The notes: generated from the letters alone by a model not told the origin. Shown: positions 48,164 through 62,281, counted from the stretch's first letter. The stretch: DNA of 64,000 bases from Coenobita brevimanus (GCA_032717465.1 CM064732.1:25470297-25534296); one strand, 5' to 3'. A program made the numbers and translations.

Positions 48164-48951
48164 TGTTACGGAACAGAGAAAGATAATGTACACTTTAAGT
48201 GAAAATACTAATAATCACTACTGTCCCGTAAAGGTCCAGGTTCAAAATAACAGAGTTAGGTAAAATTACAAGTTAAAGTTTAATGCTCAAACTAACGACA
48301 AATCATTCAGGACTCATAAGGATAATGTAATGGCAAAAAACAGGTTAAATATATGGTTAACTGCAATAGCCTCTATTAACACGAAATTAGCAAGAGTAAA
48401 TTTACCTAAGTGAGCCCTAATAAAATGAAAATACACTGGGTAATGCTCAGTTAATGCAAGATAAATTATTATAGATACAAACTATTATGAACAATGGCTA
48501 ACAATAAGAACCTTACATGAATTACAAAAACCTCACTAGGCCTACAAATTAACAACTTATGCTATACAGTACAAGAACAAAATGCAATAACACTTATACT
48601 CAAATTACGCAGCTGCTAGATGGTTGGAGACTTCCTGAGCACTCACAATAATAACTGTACAGGGGAGGACAGAGATGTGAACAAAATGAGGAGTAGATCT
48701 AAGTGGCAATGATGCAGAGACTGAGCTCATTATATAGGGGCCGGCAGAGCTTGATACAACTTGTAAGAAGGACGCGCAAATGAAGCCATGGGGACAAAGA
48801 GTTGACAATCCCGCTCTGAACAACAGAAAGAACGACTTACTCTACTATAAAGGTAGAAGGGGAGACTGAGGCAGAACACGCTCGTGATCAAACATGGAGC
48901 ATACTGTGCGTTAAAAATTACACAAAGGATGATGAAATCATAGGATATGTG

Positions 48952-48954
<3 letters not shown>
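48164..48954 (-). repeat. 5' LTR of the Gmr1-like element
   Basis: 791 bp, paired with 42662-43452. Candidate TATA box TATATAA on minus at 48730-48736. Borders a (TA)n tract at 48955-49010. Confidence 0.92.
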
Positions 48955-49013
<59 letters not shown>

Positions 49014-49031
49014 AAGAACATTTGGATTTGG

Positions 49032-49087
<56 letters not shown>
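48955..49087. repeat. (TA)n and (GA)n microsatellites
   Basis: (TA)n at 48955-49010, the continuation of the tract into which the LTR element inserted, then (GA)n at 49038-49085. Confidence 0.95.
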
Positions 49088-49088
<1 letters not shown>

Positions 49089-50393
49089 CCGTGGGATACG
49101 AAGAATCAGTGGAAACATGAAAGTTAGGCGGAAGGATAAAAAGTTGTAGGCACTGTTATGTCAGTGTGTGTGTGTGTGAACCGAGAAAGTTAAGAGAGAG
49201 GGTCGGATGAAAGGGAAAGGGATAAGAACAAAACAATAGAGGATAAAACAGATAGCCTAGTTTAGCAGATGCCGTCAAGGGTTTTGAAAAGACTACCAGG
49301 ACAGGACAAGGACAGAAAAGAAGGGATGGAAGGCATGGAATGATGGATAGAGAGTACACCAAATAGTTGACAGAGGGAGGGATAAAGTAGACGGGGCATA
49401 GGGATCGAGACACTGAGGGGACGAGGACGAGAGGGGTAGTGGGACGAACGGAGGGAAGAAAGACGAAAGGAAAAGAGATGCGTAGAAAGGTAGGAGAGAG
49501 AGAGAGAGAGAGAGAGAGGAGGGAATAGGATTTGGAGAGAAAAGTGTAGATTTGTGAGTAGGTGGATGGCCATATTTGATGGGAGAAGTTTGCAGGAGAT
49601 GGTAGATGTACCGCGGAAGGGACAGGAAGGAGAGACGTTATGGAATCAAGTTGAGAATGAGGAGGGAGAGAGAGAAGAGGAAAGATAAGGAAGGGAAAGC
49701 GAGAGGGAACGCAGAGAGAAACAACAGAATGTTAGGGGAGTGAAGGAAAGGAGAGTGGAGGGAAGTTAGGGCGGTAGGTGAGTCGGTGGTTGACAGCGGA
49801 AATAGAGAGGGGGGAGGAGCGGGGGTGAGGAGGGAATAGGAAAGAGAGAGGCGAAGTGAAGGAAGGAATGGGGGACGAAGGTAGTAAGGGGAGAGAGGCT
49901 GAGGGAGGGAATGTGTGAGCGAGAGTTGGAGGAAGACAGGGCGGGAGGGTGGGATGGAGGGAATAAGTTTAAGAGCGTGTGATGACGATAGTTTTAAAGG
50001 TGAGGATGTACTCGTAGTAGACGGCGGAAGAAGGTAAGGTCAGAGGTGAAGGGAGGAAAAGAAGAGGGAAGAGATGGGAAGGAAGAGGAAGAAAGGTATT
50101 GGATGGGAAAAGAAAATAGAAAGATTAATAAGAAGGGAGAGAGGAAAAAGGATTGACAGAAGAGGAGACAGAAGAGCAGGAAAGATGGAGAAAAGATGTG
50201 ATAAGAGAGGACGGGGATGCTGATGGTAGAGGGAAGAGAACAGATGGAAGGGAAAGGAAGAAAAGAGAGATGAGAAGAGGAAAAAGACAAAAAAGGGTGA
50301 CAGTATAAAATGAGGGGAAAGAGAGATAGTGAGAAAAACGAGGGACGAAAAGGGGAAGACTCTCGAGAAGACGGGAAAAAAAAAAAAAAAAAA
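49088..50393. repeat. Polypurine (GA-rich) tract
   Basis: About 1.3 kb of G/A-rich sequence on the plus strand, with a (GA)n core at 49496-49518 and an A-run at 50376-50392. Antisense S/F/P/L-rich frames are artefacts. Confidence 0.8.
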
Positions 50394-51835
50394 TGGCAAG
50401 GACTCTGCGGCCTAGGTCCACTGGAGGAGACTGCGTGAAACGTAGAAGCTCACAAAAAACTCTGATACTACCATTGTTAACCCTGACAATAAAAATTAAA
50501 GCACTGATAGCTGCATGCATTCCTGGAATATTCTACTCGGAAGGAAAGAATTACTTACGGGAGAGGGCGGTTCTTGGAGAATGCCACACTGGCTAATGCT
50601 TGATCTGGATAGTTTAGCAGAGTGCAAAACGTGGCTTTCCTGGTTAAAATATAAATAAATAGAGAGATGAACTTTGGCCGTGCATACCGACGCTGCCCAG
50701 GGGTCTCACCATGCCCAGAACCTAGTTTTGTGCAAAGCTGTGTTCATTGGTAAAATTTGGCGCTGTACCCGCTCACCCCAGACAGCCGTCCACAACGGGG
50801 ATGGATGAGTCCCACCCAGTCTATAACCTTGTCAGGAAAGAGGTCTACCATTATATAAAATTCTGTTTTCCTGGGTTATATAAAAAAATCCATACGCGCA
50901 TAATCCTGGAGCTCGATAAGCTCCTGTGTTAAGGCGGTCTTTGGCGGTTCCACCTTGCTTGAAACCTGTTCCAGCATAGGTCTACCTCATGATAACATTT
51001 CCGGTTCTTTAGAAAAAATGGCGTTATTTCTTGGGGAACCACTCCTCTCCCTCACAGGGGGCGGTAAAGTCCCACCACACCTACAGCCAGGCCCAGAAGG
51101 AGCAAAATTCAGTTTTCCAAGATGCCTTTAAGAAGCTATGCTATCCGGTAGGCATGTTGTTTAAACTAAAAAGGAAGGCAGTTGACATCATGAAAAAAAA
51201 AAATAGATAACACCAATATTTAATCAAGCAATGACAATAAAGGATATGTATTTGTCCAAAGTAAGCCAAAGCTTCGATTATTTACAAGTAGGTACAGATC
51301 GCAGGCTTTAGGATCGCATCATCATCAGGACGTAAAATACGACACACAGTATATTTAAAACACAAGTGAAAGGATGCAAAACTGAAAACAGTATACAAGA
51401 TCAGGACAATCATTTGCCCAAATGGGAAGAAGTTAGTCACTGAGAAAGATCTGAATAAAAAAAATTGAAAAAAACAATGTTAGAAGCAGTTAACTTTTGT
51501 GTAAAAAAAAAAAAAAAAAAAAAAAAAGATAATTAACCACAATAAGGAATTTTTCAGCCTATGAACGCATACACCATGGATAGCATTAATGTCGCAATCA
51601 AGGGTAGGGTAGGACGATGGAATTTTCTTTTAGGCATTCAGTCAAACTGCGACACGAGAAGAAGGGAGAGGAAACTTTATGGGTATAAATGTATTGATCT
51701 TATCACTTCTTATTCAAACTCGATGAGGATGGGTTCTGTATAGCACAAAACGTTAGAGAAACAAAAGAAATCAAACTCTAACCTATGTCTAACTCCCACT
51801 CAACATTTCCACTTGTCGCTATAGACCATCCACAA
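50394..51835. other. Non-coding region, nothing firmly recognised
   Basis: Moderately complex sequence with A-runs at 51195-51205 and 51504-51526. No coding frame, RNA gene or element end is supported. Confidence 0.4.
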
Positions 51836-54122
<2,287 letters not shown>

Positions 54123-54123
54123 C

Positions 54124-54124
54124 G

Positions 54125-54175
<51 letters not shown>
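54124..54175. repeat. (TA)n microsatellite at RTE 3' end
   Basis: About 26 TA units directly following the RTE 3' terminus; probably grown from the element's tail. Confidence 0.95.
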
Positions 54176-54176
<1 letters not shown>

Positions 54177-54757
54177 TCCAAGCTCAACCTCATTCACTCC
54201 CTGTCAGCCTCCTATCTTCTCCATCACTCTCTGCCTCTCCATTTTTGTTCCTTAATGTTAACGTTTCCCTGGGATTAATTATTATCGAGTTTTGCATCAC
54301 ACTAATCCTGATAGAAATGGCGAGGTGAGGAGGAGTGGGGCGAGAAGGAGGCTAGACGATGGTTGAATATTTAGCTTTATAAGTGTTGATCATTAAGGTC
54401 AGTAGTCTCGTGGACGAGTCACGGGGAGATGGTATACTAGTTGCATTAAGATCCACTCACACAAAGTCAGCCAGCCAGGCAAGATCTCGCAGGTGACAGG
54501 TGAGACTTTACTTCACGCGAGATCCAGATGCGGACTCAAGAGGCGAGGAGAAGGGAGACTTAGTCCAATTCGTACTTCACATATATAAGTACTACTTACT
54601 TGGGTAATTATTAATTGATTTAATCTTCTAGAGGAATTTTGTAGTCTGTTAATACTTGTCAACAAACCCAGTGTTCGGAAGGCGACTTGGCTGTATCAAT
54701 GAAAGTCTGCAGTGGACGGGGAGAACATATTTCCGTTTTCCGACAGACGGGCACTTG

Positions 54758-54759
<2 letters not shown>
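54176..54759. other. Non-coding region
   Basis: Includes GATCTCGC...GCGAGATC (about 54482-54527), a possible hairpin. No gene recognised. Confidence 0.35.

Positions 54760-54841
<82 letters not shown>
54760..54841. repeat. (GT)n(GA)n microsatellite
   Basis: About 31 GT units followed by about 9 GA units. Confidence 0.96.
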
Positions 54842-55566
54842 ACAGTGTAAGGAATTACAGATTGAAGGAAAAGCACCTGTATTTTAGAAGCAGTGACGAC
54901 GTAAATTAAAAAAAAAAAAAAACGAGTGTGGGTAGAAAGAAAAAGACTGATGGCAAAGGAGTGACTCCGTAAAATGAAAAAAAAAAAAAAAAAAAAAAAG
55001 AGCGAAAAAGTGAGGAGGATTAACGAGTGAAAACTGATTTTGTTAAGCTAAAGTCATACGTTGAGGAAGGTCAGAGATTGGAGGTAGTGATGTTTGAGAC
55101 AGTAAATACTGAATGAGAAAGTCACTGAGAATCAGTGAAAAAGAAGTTGAGAAAGTGAGTGATGGAATGCGTGAAAAATAAGAGAGTAAGAAAAGTGAAA
55201 GTGATTGTGGTGAAACTGAACGTAATAAGGGCAGTGAGTCTAAATGTGGGTATGGTAGTGAGTGTGGTAGTGCTGAAACGAGAGACAATAGGGACATTGT
55301 GTATGAGAGAAAAAGGGAGAACTGATAGAGTGAGAAAGGTATAAGTGATGGTAGAGAAAAAAAGCGATACTGAGGGTAATGAATAAAAAATAAATGGTGA
55401 GGAAAAATGTGATAATGTTGGTGGTGAAATGAGAGGCAATAAGGAGAGAGAGAGAGAGAGAGACCTTATAAAAAAATCAGGTAAGAATCAAACACTCCAC
55501 TTATGTCCTGGCGATGGCAAGACTCATGTGCGCACGGACTCACGCACGTACGAGCATATATATACA

Positions 55567-55568
<2 letters not shown>
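54842..55568. other. Purine-rich non-coding region
   Basis: Two A-runs (54908-54922 and 54978-54999) and GTGAAAGT/GAGAAAGTG-like words, the complement of the TTTCAC-type sequence at 16-20 kb. No gene. Confidence 0.45.
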
Positions 55569-55651
<83 letters not shown>

Positions 55652-55665
55652 CACACACACACAAG
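55569..55665. repeat. (TA)n(CA)n microsatellite
   Basis: About 38 TA units then a short CA run. Confidence 0.95.
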
Positions 55666-55745
55666 CATAACACGCATACACACAGATTGTCTACATACTC
55701 CTGCACACAGCAGATTCAAAATATTCATAAAACGCACGCAGCATG

Positions 55746-55747
<2 letters not shown>

Positions 55748-55804
<57 letters not shown>
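55748..55804. repeat. (CA)n microsatellite
   Basis: About 28 CA units. Confidence 0.96.
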
Positions 55805-55806
<2 letters not shown>

Positions 55807-56315
55807 GCTCTTCTGCAAGCTTGTATAAGCGGACCCAAACATGTATCCACGCATGTACACACTAACAAGTTTACATACACTCATATACTGTAGTCTAACT
55901 ACTACGCCTATACACATTTGTATATTCATTAACTGATCTATATAAACATATCTAGGCCTAAACACAACGAGGGCTACATACATACATACATGCACACATA
56001 CATAAATACATACATATTCATACAGAATCATATGGAATTTCGTATGTAGATAGATAGACAGAAATATATAGATATAGACAGATATGTACAACACCTATTT
56101 TTCGGCATCGTATTGTTCGGCATCTCTATCAATCCGGAGAAAATTACGAGAGCGCACCTGATATTCCTGCACCCATCAGACTGCTTGACTGGGCGGCCAC
56201 AGACGGTGTTGATTGTAGCCTGTGTTCACTTGCACTGCTTACCCTGCATGTCTTGGTGGTGATCCCTATATTTTGTAGGATTATTACCTCATTTTACTTG
56301 CATTTAACCTTAGCT
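55805..56315. other. Non-coding; right part probably 5' region of a Tigger-like element
   Basis: ATAC-rich sequence to about 56095. 56096-56315 leads directly to the methionine of the pogo/Tigger-like frame and is probably its 5' untranslated part. No terminal repeat identified. Confidence 0.35.
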
Positions 56316-56370
56316 ATGGCTTCTAAGAAAGATGTAAGTGTCAGTGGTGGTGTCAGGTGTAAACACCAGT

Positions 56371-56700
56371 TCCAGTACAGTCAATCCTGCGTCATCGTGG
56401 TTAATTGGACCTCCAAACTGCCGCGATAACTAAACATTTCAATAACTAAACAGACAATAAATGGGAGTAAATGTTGAGCGGATCAGTACCCAAATGTTTT
56501 ACACACAATTTTTTGCCTAATACTCTAATAATGACTGCCAAAATGACTGGAGGGACTGGATCAGGAATGTTTACGTTGATTCTGCTACTCTGGAACGTAA
56601 AACAGACGACCATTTCCTTTCATATTTCTCGTAACTAACTTTGTGAATTTCCATGGTTATCAACGTATTGTCTGCGAATATGAAATTCTCACAATTAACC
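56371..56700 (+). other. Possible second Tigger-like terminal sequence
   Basis: CAGTACAGTCAATCC begins next to a TA dinucleotide and is followed by GTGGTTAATTGGACC and GCCGCGATAA. These words are common at Tigger element ends. No matching opposite end was found. Confidence 0.3.
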
Positions 56701-56858
56701 ATTCCTAACCATCAATCTCTGTTTTTGTGAATACAACATTTCTCATGAAATATCTAGTTCTTTTAATTAAGTTTACCACCACTCAGTTTATTCTAAATTA
56801 CTACCAGTCAAATCAAAAGGTTGTTTTCATCACTGGTATATACAGGGAAACTTAATGA

Positions 56859-57596
56859 GTGAGCGTGGAAGGAATAAAGCTTTATTATGTTTTAGGCCTG
56901 TATGCGTGTGGAAGCCATTCACTACATCGTGTAATAAAAAAAGGTGAGAAGAAGGCCTACATGGGATTGTTGCTGCCGTCCCTGGTCATGTGCCTCAAGA
57001 AATTAAGAGAGGTGAAGGAAAGCGCCGATCTGACAGTATGGTAGCCTCTAGTGAACGCAGTGATTGGGGGTGTGGAAGGCAGGTTCGGCCATCTTTTCGA
57101 GGACATTGACTGCCTGCTTGCTGCTGCCTTTCATCCCCAACTCAAACTATCTTGGTTGGAGTGGTTACCTGCGTGTGCCTCCTACGACACAGAGAAAATA
57201 AGGTGGAGGTTGGAGAAGAAGATGGTGTCACTACTGGAGAGCAAGGTAGAAGACGCAGAGAGCAGCACCACTGATAATGATGACGAGCAGGATGTCAAGG
57301 AAGAGTTTTTCGAACCCCTCTATATAAAAGGGAGGAAGAAAAGGGAGACTGGGATAAAGCTAATAAAGGAATTTTTGAAGAAACCCCAGAAACATAAAAT
57401 CAACAAGGACTGCTTTCCTTGCAAGGTTCTCAGAGACTTGACTGTAACTTCTAACATGCCAATACCATCCAGAGTTGCTGTGGAAGGTCTGTTTTTATTG
57501 AGGAAGGACGTGCTCAAACCAAAACGGGCGGAACTCAGTGGCTATCATTGTGAAATGCTCATTTTCCTCAATGGCAACACTGGAAAACAAAACTGA
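56859..57596 (+). pseudogene. hAT transposase, C-terminal fragment
   Basis: One frame with a single TAG at 57042-57044. KGEKKAYMGLLLPSL and RFGHLFEDIDCLLAAAFHPQLKLSWL match the region before the dimerisation domain. VTSNMPIPSRVAVEGLF followed by LLRKDVLKPKRAELSGYHCEM matches the hATC domain, in which the usual SSAAVERLF reads SRVAVEGLF with the glutamate kept. Length (about 245 codons) is under half of a normal hAT transposase; the BED finger and upstream catalytic residues are missing. It lies inside the split Tigger-like relic. Confidence 0.72.
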
Positions 57597-57889
57597 AGTG
57601 CACTGTGTAGTTATTAATCAGATCATTGTGCATATAATGACACGATGTAATCATAAAATTGTGTTTATTTTGATAAACATTAAACTAGGTGTATAAGAAT
57701 GTGAATTACAGTGGCCAGTTAAAGTTTGGCGATATATGTTTTGAAAGTAACGGACTGAACGGTCGCAAAACCTAATGCTTTAGTCACCCCATAGTTAATG
57801 TGACTGTGACACTTGTCTGAGAACATCTTTCATCTCTCCTCAGGTCCGGCTCTGCTGACAAGGGTGGTCTCTGGGTCCTCAGTGTGGTA

Positions 57890-57890
57890 A

Positions 57891-57924
<34 letters not shown>
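57890..57924. repeat. A-run (about 34 A)
   Basis: Uninterrupted A tract; a T-run of about 22 follows at 57990-58011. It might be a retroposon tail, but no element body was identified. Confidence 0.85.
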
Positions 57925-57927
<3 letters not shown>

Positions 57928-58019
57928 ATACTGAGCAAGGTTACTTGATTCATATTCATGTGTCAAGTACCAAGTACCGAGTCCTCGATACTTTTTTTTT
58001 TTTTTTTTTTTAGTACCGG

Positions 58020-58097
58020 TTCGGTAGTGACTACAATTTTAGGCAAGTGCCGGTACCGTTACCGACGGTACTTTTTATGTACCAGTGCCCACCTCTG
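58020..58097. other. Candidate hAT right terminus
   Basis: The stretch ends GTGCCCACCTCTG at 58097, whose complement CAGAGGTGGGCAC is a common hAT terminal sequence. It is preceded by GTACCGGTTCGGTA-like reiterations typical of subterminal repeats. The matching left end is not in the neighbourhood, so the element is truncated or scrambled. It may belong with the transposase fragment at 56859-57596. Confidence 0.5.
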
Positions 58098-58693
58098 CCG
58101 CACCGGCTGCCCATATTTTCACATACATTTTCACTCACCTGTCTGGTCACGGTAGTGTATGAACACCTATCTGGGGGAATTTAATGCGGTAAGACATTTT
58201 TTATTATGCTAAAAACAAAAAACAATAAATCAGGCTAAGATACAATTGTTGAAAAAATTGGAAAGTGGTGTTCCCTGCAGAAGCTGTGTGGCATTTATGG
58301 TTCTGGTTCATCAATTGCTTATTATAATACAAAGATGAACAGGGGAAAATACTGAAATTCTGTGCAGACTGATTCAGATGAGCATTAGAAAGACTACGAA
58401 AGATGATAAAAGTACTGAGCATGATCAACTGATGATGGAATGGTTTCGATAGCGTCGGATAAATGGGCTTGTCAGGTTACTTGATAAACAAACTCAGTTT
58501 TTCCATAAAGAGCTTATATTAGAACATAAGTGTGCTTACACTGAGGGATAGTGAGTCAGAGGTGAATAGTTGTATTATTATACGTGGCCTTTGGTGGTCC
58601 CTGTTCAATTATCATGTGAAGTATGTGGCCTAGGTTTGTGTGGCAATACAGTTCATCCGAAAGGCTTTGGAATCAAGGGTGTCGAAAAACTGG

Positions 58694-58696
<3 letters not shown>

Positions 58697-58764
<68 letters not shown>

Positions 58765-58815
58765 TGGCGTACTATTAACACAGGGACACACAGTGAAGAT
58801 ATACGTTTCACACAA

Positions 58816-58869
<54 letters not shown>
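58697..58869. repeat. (TA)n and (CA)n microsatellites
   Basis: (TA)n at 58697-58761 and (CA)n at 58820-58867. Confidence 0.95.
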
Positions 58870-58871
<2 letters not shown>

Positions 58872-59469
58872 CTTCGTTTTTGCGGTGCATCATAAAACAT
58901 AATGTCTTACAAGCTGAAATAAAATAAAATTTCATAGAAGAAGTTTTTGTCCAATTCATAGAAGAGTACTGGTTAAACTATGTATAAGGGCATTTTTTTC
59001 CCCAAACAGAGGGCAGCAAATTATCGTAGCACAATATTTACAGGTTAATAGAATACTGCTTTCCTAAATTTTCAATTATTTATATTATTAAACTTCATAT
59101 TTTTTTTCATTGAATCTGCAAATTTATATACACTAAGTATTCCGACCAAAAAAATCATCTAGTGAGATAAAAAATACGTTTGGATAGTGCCGATGAATAA
59201 CTTCTGACTGCATTTCAGTGTAACTTATCTTCCTGCACTGGCAAATTCTGTGATCAGCCTGTGTCCAGTTCCACCTTCATTTTTCATTTCCAAGAACATG
59301 GGACATTAGACGTAATTTTAACTGTGAATGATCTGCGAATATAGTCAGGGATATACTCCTTAGATGAGTAAACATCATTTACTGTCAAGTGTTGGCTTAT
59401 CTTATTTCTGTTAGATACTTTACTGCAGTGCTTGGTTTATTTCTTATCATAATTATAATTTTGTCCAAT
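58870..59469. other. AT-rich non-coding region
   Basis: Nothing recognised; may include the 3' part of the LINE relic that starts further right. Confidence 0.35.
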
Positions 59470-59475
59470 GTGCTT

Positions 59476-60508
59476 CTAACGCAGACTCAAACCACTTGTT
59501 AAGAACTTATAACATGGTGCATCTTCGTCTTTATACATTTCAGAAACAATATGGAAAGGTTCTTCTGTATTATAAATCATTTTTTTTTTATTGACTAACT
59601 CTGCTGGTGCTATACCAAATTCAAACACCGATTTTAAGAAGTTTTTCTCACACCTAACAGGCATTTTGCAAGTTTGTTATGTTGGCGGATTACCTGCTTT
59701 GTGTTAGTTGTAATCTACGTCTCTGATCTATTTGCCAAAGAAGACGTTACTGCTGTGTAAGGTGCCTTTTGTTTATACAAGAAAGTACTTCTGTATGACC
59801 AGCACACAATACTGAAAACTTATAAATCAGTGTTATATAATCTATGTCATGAAGAACAAGGACAGAATTCATTCCCTCATCATCAGCGACCCATTCTCCT
59901 AAGTTCTTTATTTTGGACAGTATGAAAGTTCCACATTCACAGCAACAAGAAGCTCCTTATCCTTATTTCCTTTTACCACAAAGAACTTTTTCCTTTCAGT
60001 TACACTTAATTCATAGCAATATTTTGCCAGTATACCAGTATCTGCACTTTTCGTTCACATACTGACCGTGGACAAGCTAGAATAAGAGTATCATCCATAA
60101 ATAACAGGCAATTAAGCCTCCTAAAAAAACATAAGAAACAAATGAAAAAAAAAGTGTAATTTTGACCATTTCGTTAATATAAATGGGGAACAGCAGGCTG
60201 CTGGAAGGGGCCCCCTGTCGTACACCAGCAGAAGATGAGGTAGGTGCAGCACTCGAAACACTTTTAGTACATCTGTTCAATGCCTGTATTGCTAAAGGTA
60301 TTAATATAAAATACCACACCCCAAAGATCTCAGATACCTTCTCCATTTGTTGCGAGGGACCTTATTATACACCTTGCTATAGTTAACAAATAGGCCAGCA
60401 TAAAAAAAATCTATCAGGAGTCTTAATGTCATAATTTATTCAATATATCCCGCCTTCTTTTGTTCTCCAGATTGACATTTGTCAGTATTGTACCATGAGT
60501 GGAGTCTG
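59476..60508 (-). pseudogene. LINE K reverse transcriptase, 3' part
   Basis: GVRQGAPSSSLLFPIYINEM near 60235-60180 and LLFMDDTLILA near 60115-60080 are RT motifs. Then comes TERKKFFVVKGNKDKELLVAVN (about 59950-60010 region), fitting the thumb start. The last readable piece at 59664-59476 begins MPVRCEKNFLKSV. Several frame changes and stops. Confidence 0.62.
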
Positions 60509-60518
60509 TTCAGAATAA
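60509..60518. repeat. 10-bp target site duplication of RTE copy J, left copy
   Basis: TTCAGAATAA, identical to 62272-62281 on the other side of RTE copy J. Confidence 0.85.
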
Positions 60519-62271
60519 TCTATCTATCTATTGCCAGACGCCTCAATCCCGTTTGGGGTGGCCACAAACAAATCGCCTCCAAGTCGCCCTGTCCCCCGCC
60601 ATTTCACTGCCCTGCTCCCAACTCACACCCCCCTCTCTCATATACCTCTCCACCCCATCCCTCCATCTCATCCTCGGTCTCCCCCTCCCTCTTCCCCCCT
60701 CCACCTCACTCACATACACTCTCTTCGTCAGTCATTCACCCTCCATCCTCTCCACATGGCCAAACCACCTCAGTGTGTTCCTCATAACACTCCCTATCAC
60801 ATCCACATCAACACCACAACGTTCCTTTATATCCTCATTTGTCTGCCTATCTCTCCACGTGACTCCACAGGCTCCTCTTAAATAACTCATTTCCACTGCT
60901 CTCACTCTTGACTTGTGTCCTTTCAACAACGTCCAAGCTTCACTTCCGTACGTTAGAGTTGGTATCACAATACTGTCATGTAGTAACTTTTTCACTTCCA
61001 TGCTCACTTCCCTGTTTCTTATCACTGCTTTCAAAGAACCAGCAACCTTTCTTCCCTGCTGTACCCTTTCAAGCACTTCACCCTCCAAACCTCCATCCTT
61101 ACTCATCACACTACCCAAGTACTTAAACGTACCCACATTTTCCAATTCCTCACCATCCAACCTCGCTGTACATTCACTGACTTCACCTCTCTCAAAGACC
61201 ATCACTTTACTCTTCCCTACATTCACCTTCAGATTCCGTTTCTTACACACTCTCCCAAACTCATCCATCAAGCCTTGCAGCTCCCCTTCGTCTTCACTCA
61301 ACAACACAGTATCATCTGCAAACAACAGTACAGGGAGTTTCCAAACATTATCCTCTCTCACCAGGGCCACTCCACCATCCACTACCCTAACTTGTACCTC
61401 TTTTATTACTCCATCCATGTACAGATTGAATAACCACGGAGACATGACACATCCCTGTTTCAACCCAACTTTCAAAGAGAAAAATTCACTTAGTTCGCCA
61501 TCCACACGCACTGCAGCCTTCGCATCATCGTACATACTCTTCACAGCATTCAACAACTTCCCATCTACTCCATATATTCTTAACACTTTCCACAATCCTT
61601 GTCTATCCACCCTGTCATATGCTTTCTCCAAATCCATGAAAGCCGCATACAACTTCTTTCCCTTCTCTAGAAACTTTTCCACTAAAGATCTAAGACTGAA
61701 TATCTGATCTACACAGCCTCTTCCCTTCCTAAAGCCTCCCTGTTCTTCTCCAACTAATTTCTCTGTTCTTTCTCTAACTCTGTCAATAAGTATCCTGCCA
61801 TACACTTTTCCTATTATACTAAGAAGACAAATGGCCCTATGATTACCACACACTTCTTTTTCCCCTTTTCCTTTGTACAAGGGAATAATTATACCTGACT
61901 TCCAATCCTCCGGGACTCTACTTTCCTCCCAGGCTAAACTGCACATCTTCCACATCCATTCTACTACTATCTCTCCCCCATGCTTCAGCATTTCACCACA
62001 CACTCCATCAATTCCTGGGGCTTTCCCAGATTTAACTTTCTTCATTGCTTCCACAACTTCTATCCTACTGATTTCTTCCTGTCTTGTCACCTCCCTCCTT
62101 CTCCCAGCCATTCCCCAGCCACTTATACTCGCATTACTTCCATCCTCTACGTTCAACAATTCCTTAAAGTGTTCTCTCCATCTGCTCACTTTTTCTCCCT
62201 TCTCCACTAGTAATCTACCATTTTTATCTTTCACTCCCCTGCTAACTTCACTTCCACCCTGTCTAACTCTT
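60519..62271 (-). mobile_element. RTE-like LINE, copy J (5'-truncated, young)
   Basis: Minus-strand RTE copy of 1,753 bp. The 3' end is a CTATCTATCTATTG tail on plus (GATA repeats on minus) at 60519-60532. The 5' truncation lies in the region before the RT. Perfect 10-bp duplications TTCAGAATAA flank it. It is inserted in LINE K, whose coding sequence resumes on the far side. Confidence 0.9.
60543..62271 (-). pseudogene. RTE reverse transcriptase, copy J, one nonsense codon
   Basis: The best preserved RTE copy here. It is open from the truncation point to a TGA at 60732-60734, then open again in the same frame to the natural stop near 60543. Motifs: GKAPGIDGVCGEML, YKGKGEKEVCGNHRAICLL, FRKGRGCVDQIF, FMDLEKAYDRVDRQGLWKVL, LKQGCVMSPWLFNLYMDG, LLFADDTVLL, TLRWFGHVERM and FVCGHPKRD. 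All RT catalytic aspartates are present. The N-terminal endonuclease is missing through 5' truncation. Confidence 0.88.
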
Positions 62272-62281
62272 TTCAGAATAA
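62272..62281. repeat. 10-bp target site duplication of RTE copy J, right copy
   Basis: TTCAGAATAA, identical to 60509-60518. Confidence 0.85.

Larger units (their letters stand above)
42662..48954 (-). mobile_element. Gmr1-like gypsy LTR retrotransposon with integrase before RT
   Basis: Two 791-bp direct LTRs, about 98% identical by eye, begin TGTTAC and end GTRACA. The element lies in minus orientation, so the 5' LTR is at 48164-48954. It sits inside a TA microsatellite, and ATAT occurs on both borders (42658-42661 and 48955-48958). One gag-pol frame of about 4.6 kb encodes GAG, PR, IN, RT and RH in that order. Gypsy-type domains with integrase upstream of RT characterise the Gmr1 group, known chiefly from deuterostomes. 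Only four lesions and near-identical LTRs suggest recent insertion. Confidence 0.88.
56316..58556 (+). pseudogene. Pogo/Tigger-like transposase relic, split by an insertion
   Basis: N-terminal codons at 56316-56370 read MASKKDVSVSGGVRCKHQ, like the start of Tigger/jerky-type transposases. The expected next segment appears only at about 58213. There INQAKIQLLKKLESGVPC is followed, with frame changes, by GIYGSGSSIAYYN, GKILKFCAD, HDQLMMEWFR and FHKELILEHKCAYTEG. These fit the CENP-B-type helix-turn-helix region of that family. About 1.85 kb of unrelated DNA lies between. The DDE catalytic part is absent; the sequence runs into (TA)n at 58697. Confidence 0.65.

Noticed and set aside
54490..54515. 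Exon end with splice donor (CAGGTGACAGGTGAG)
   Set aside because: No open frame upstream and no partner acceptor; too little to support a gene.
60913..61707. Plus-strand frame of 264 codons
   Set aside because: Antisense shadow of RTE copy J, whose minus-strand frame has clear RT motifs.
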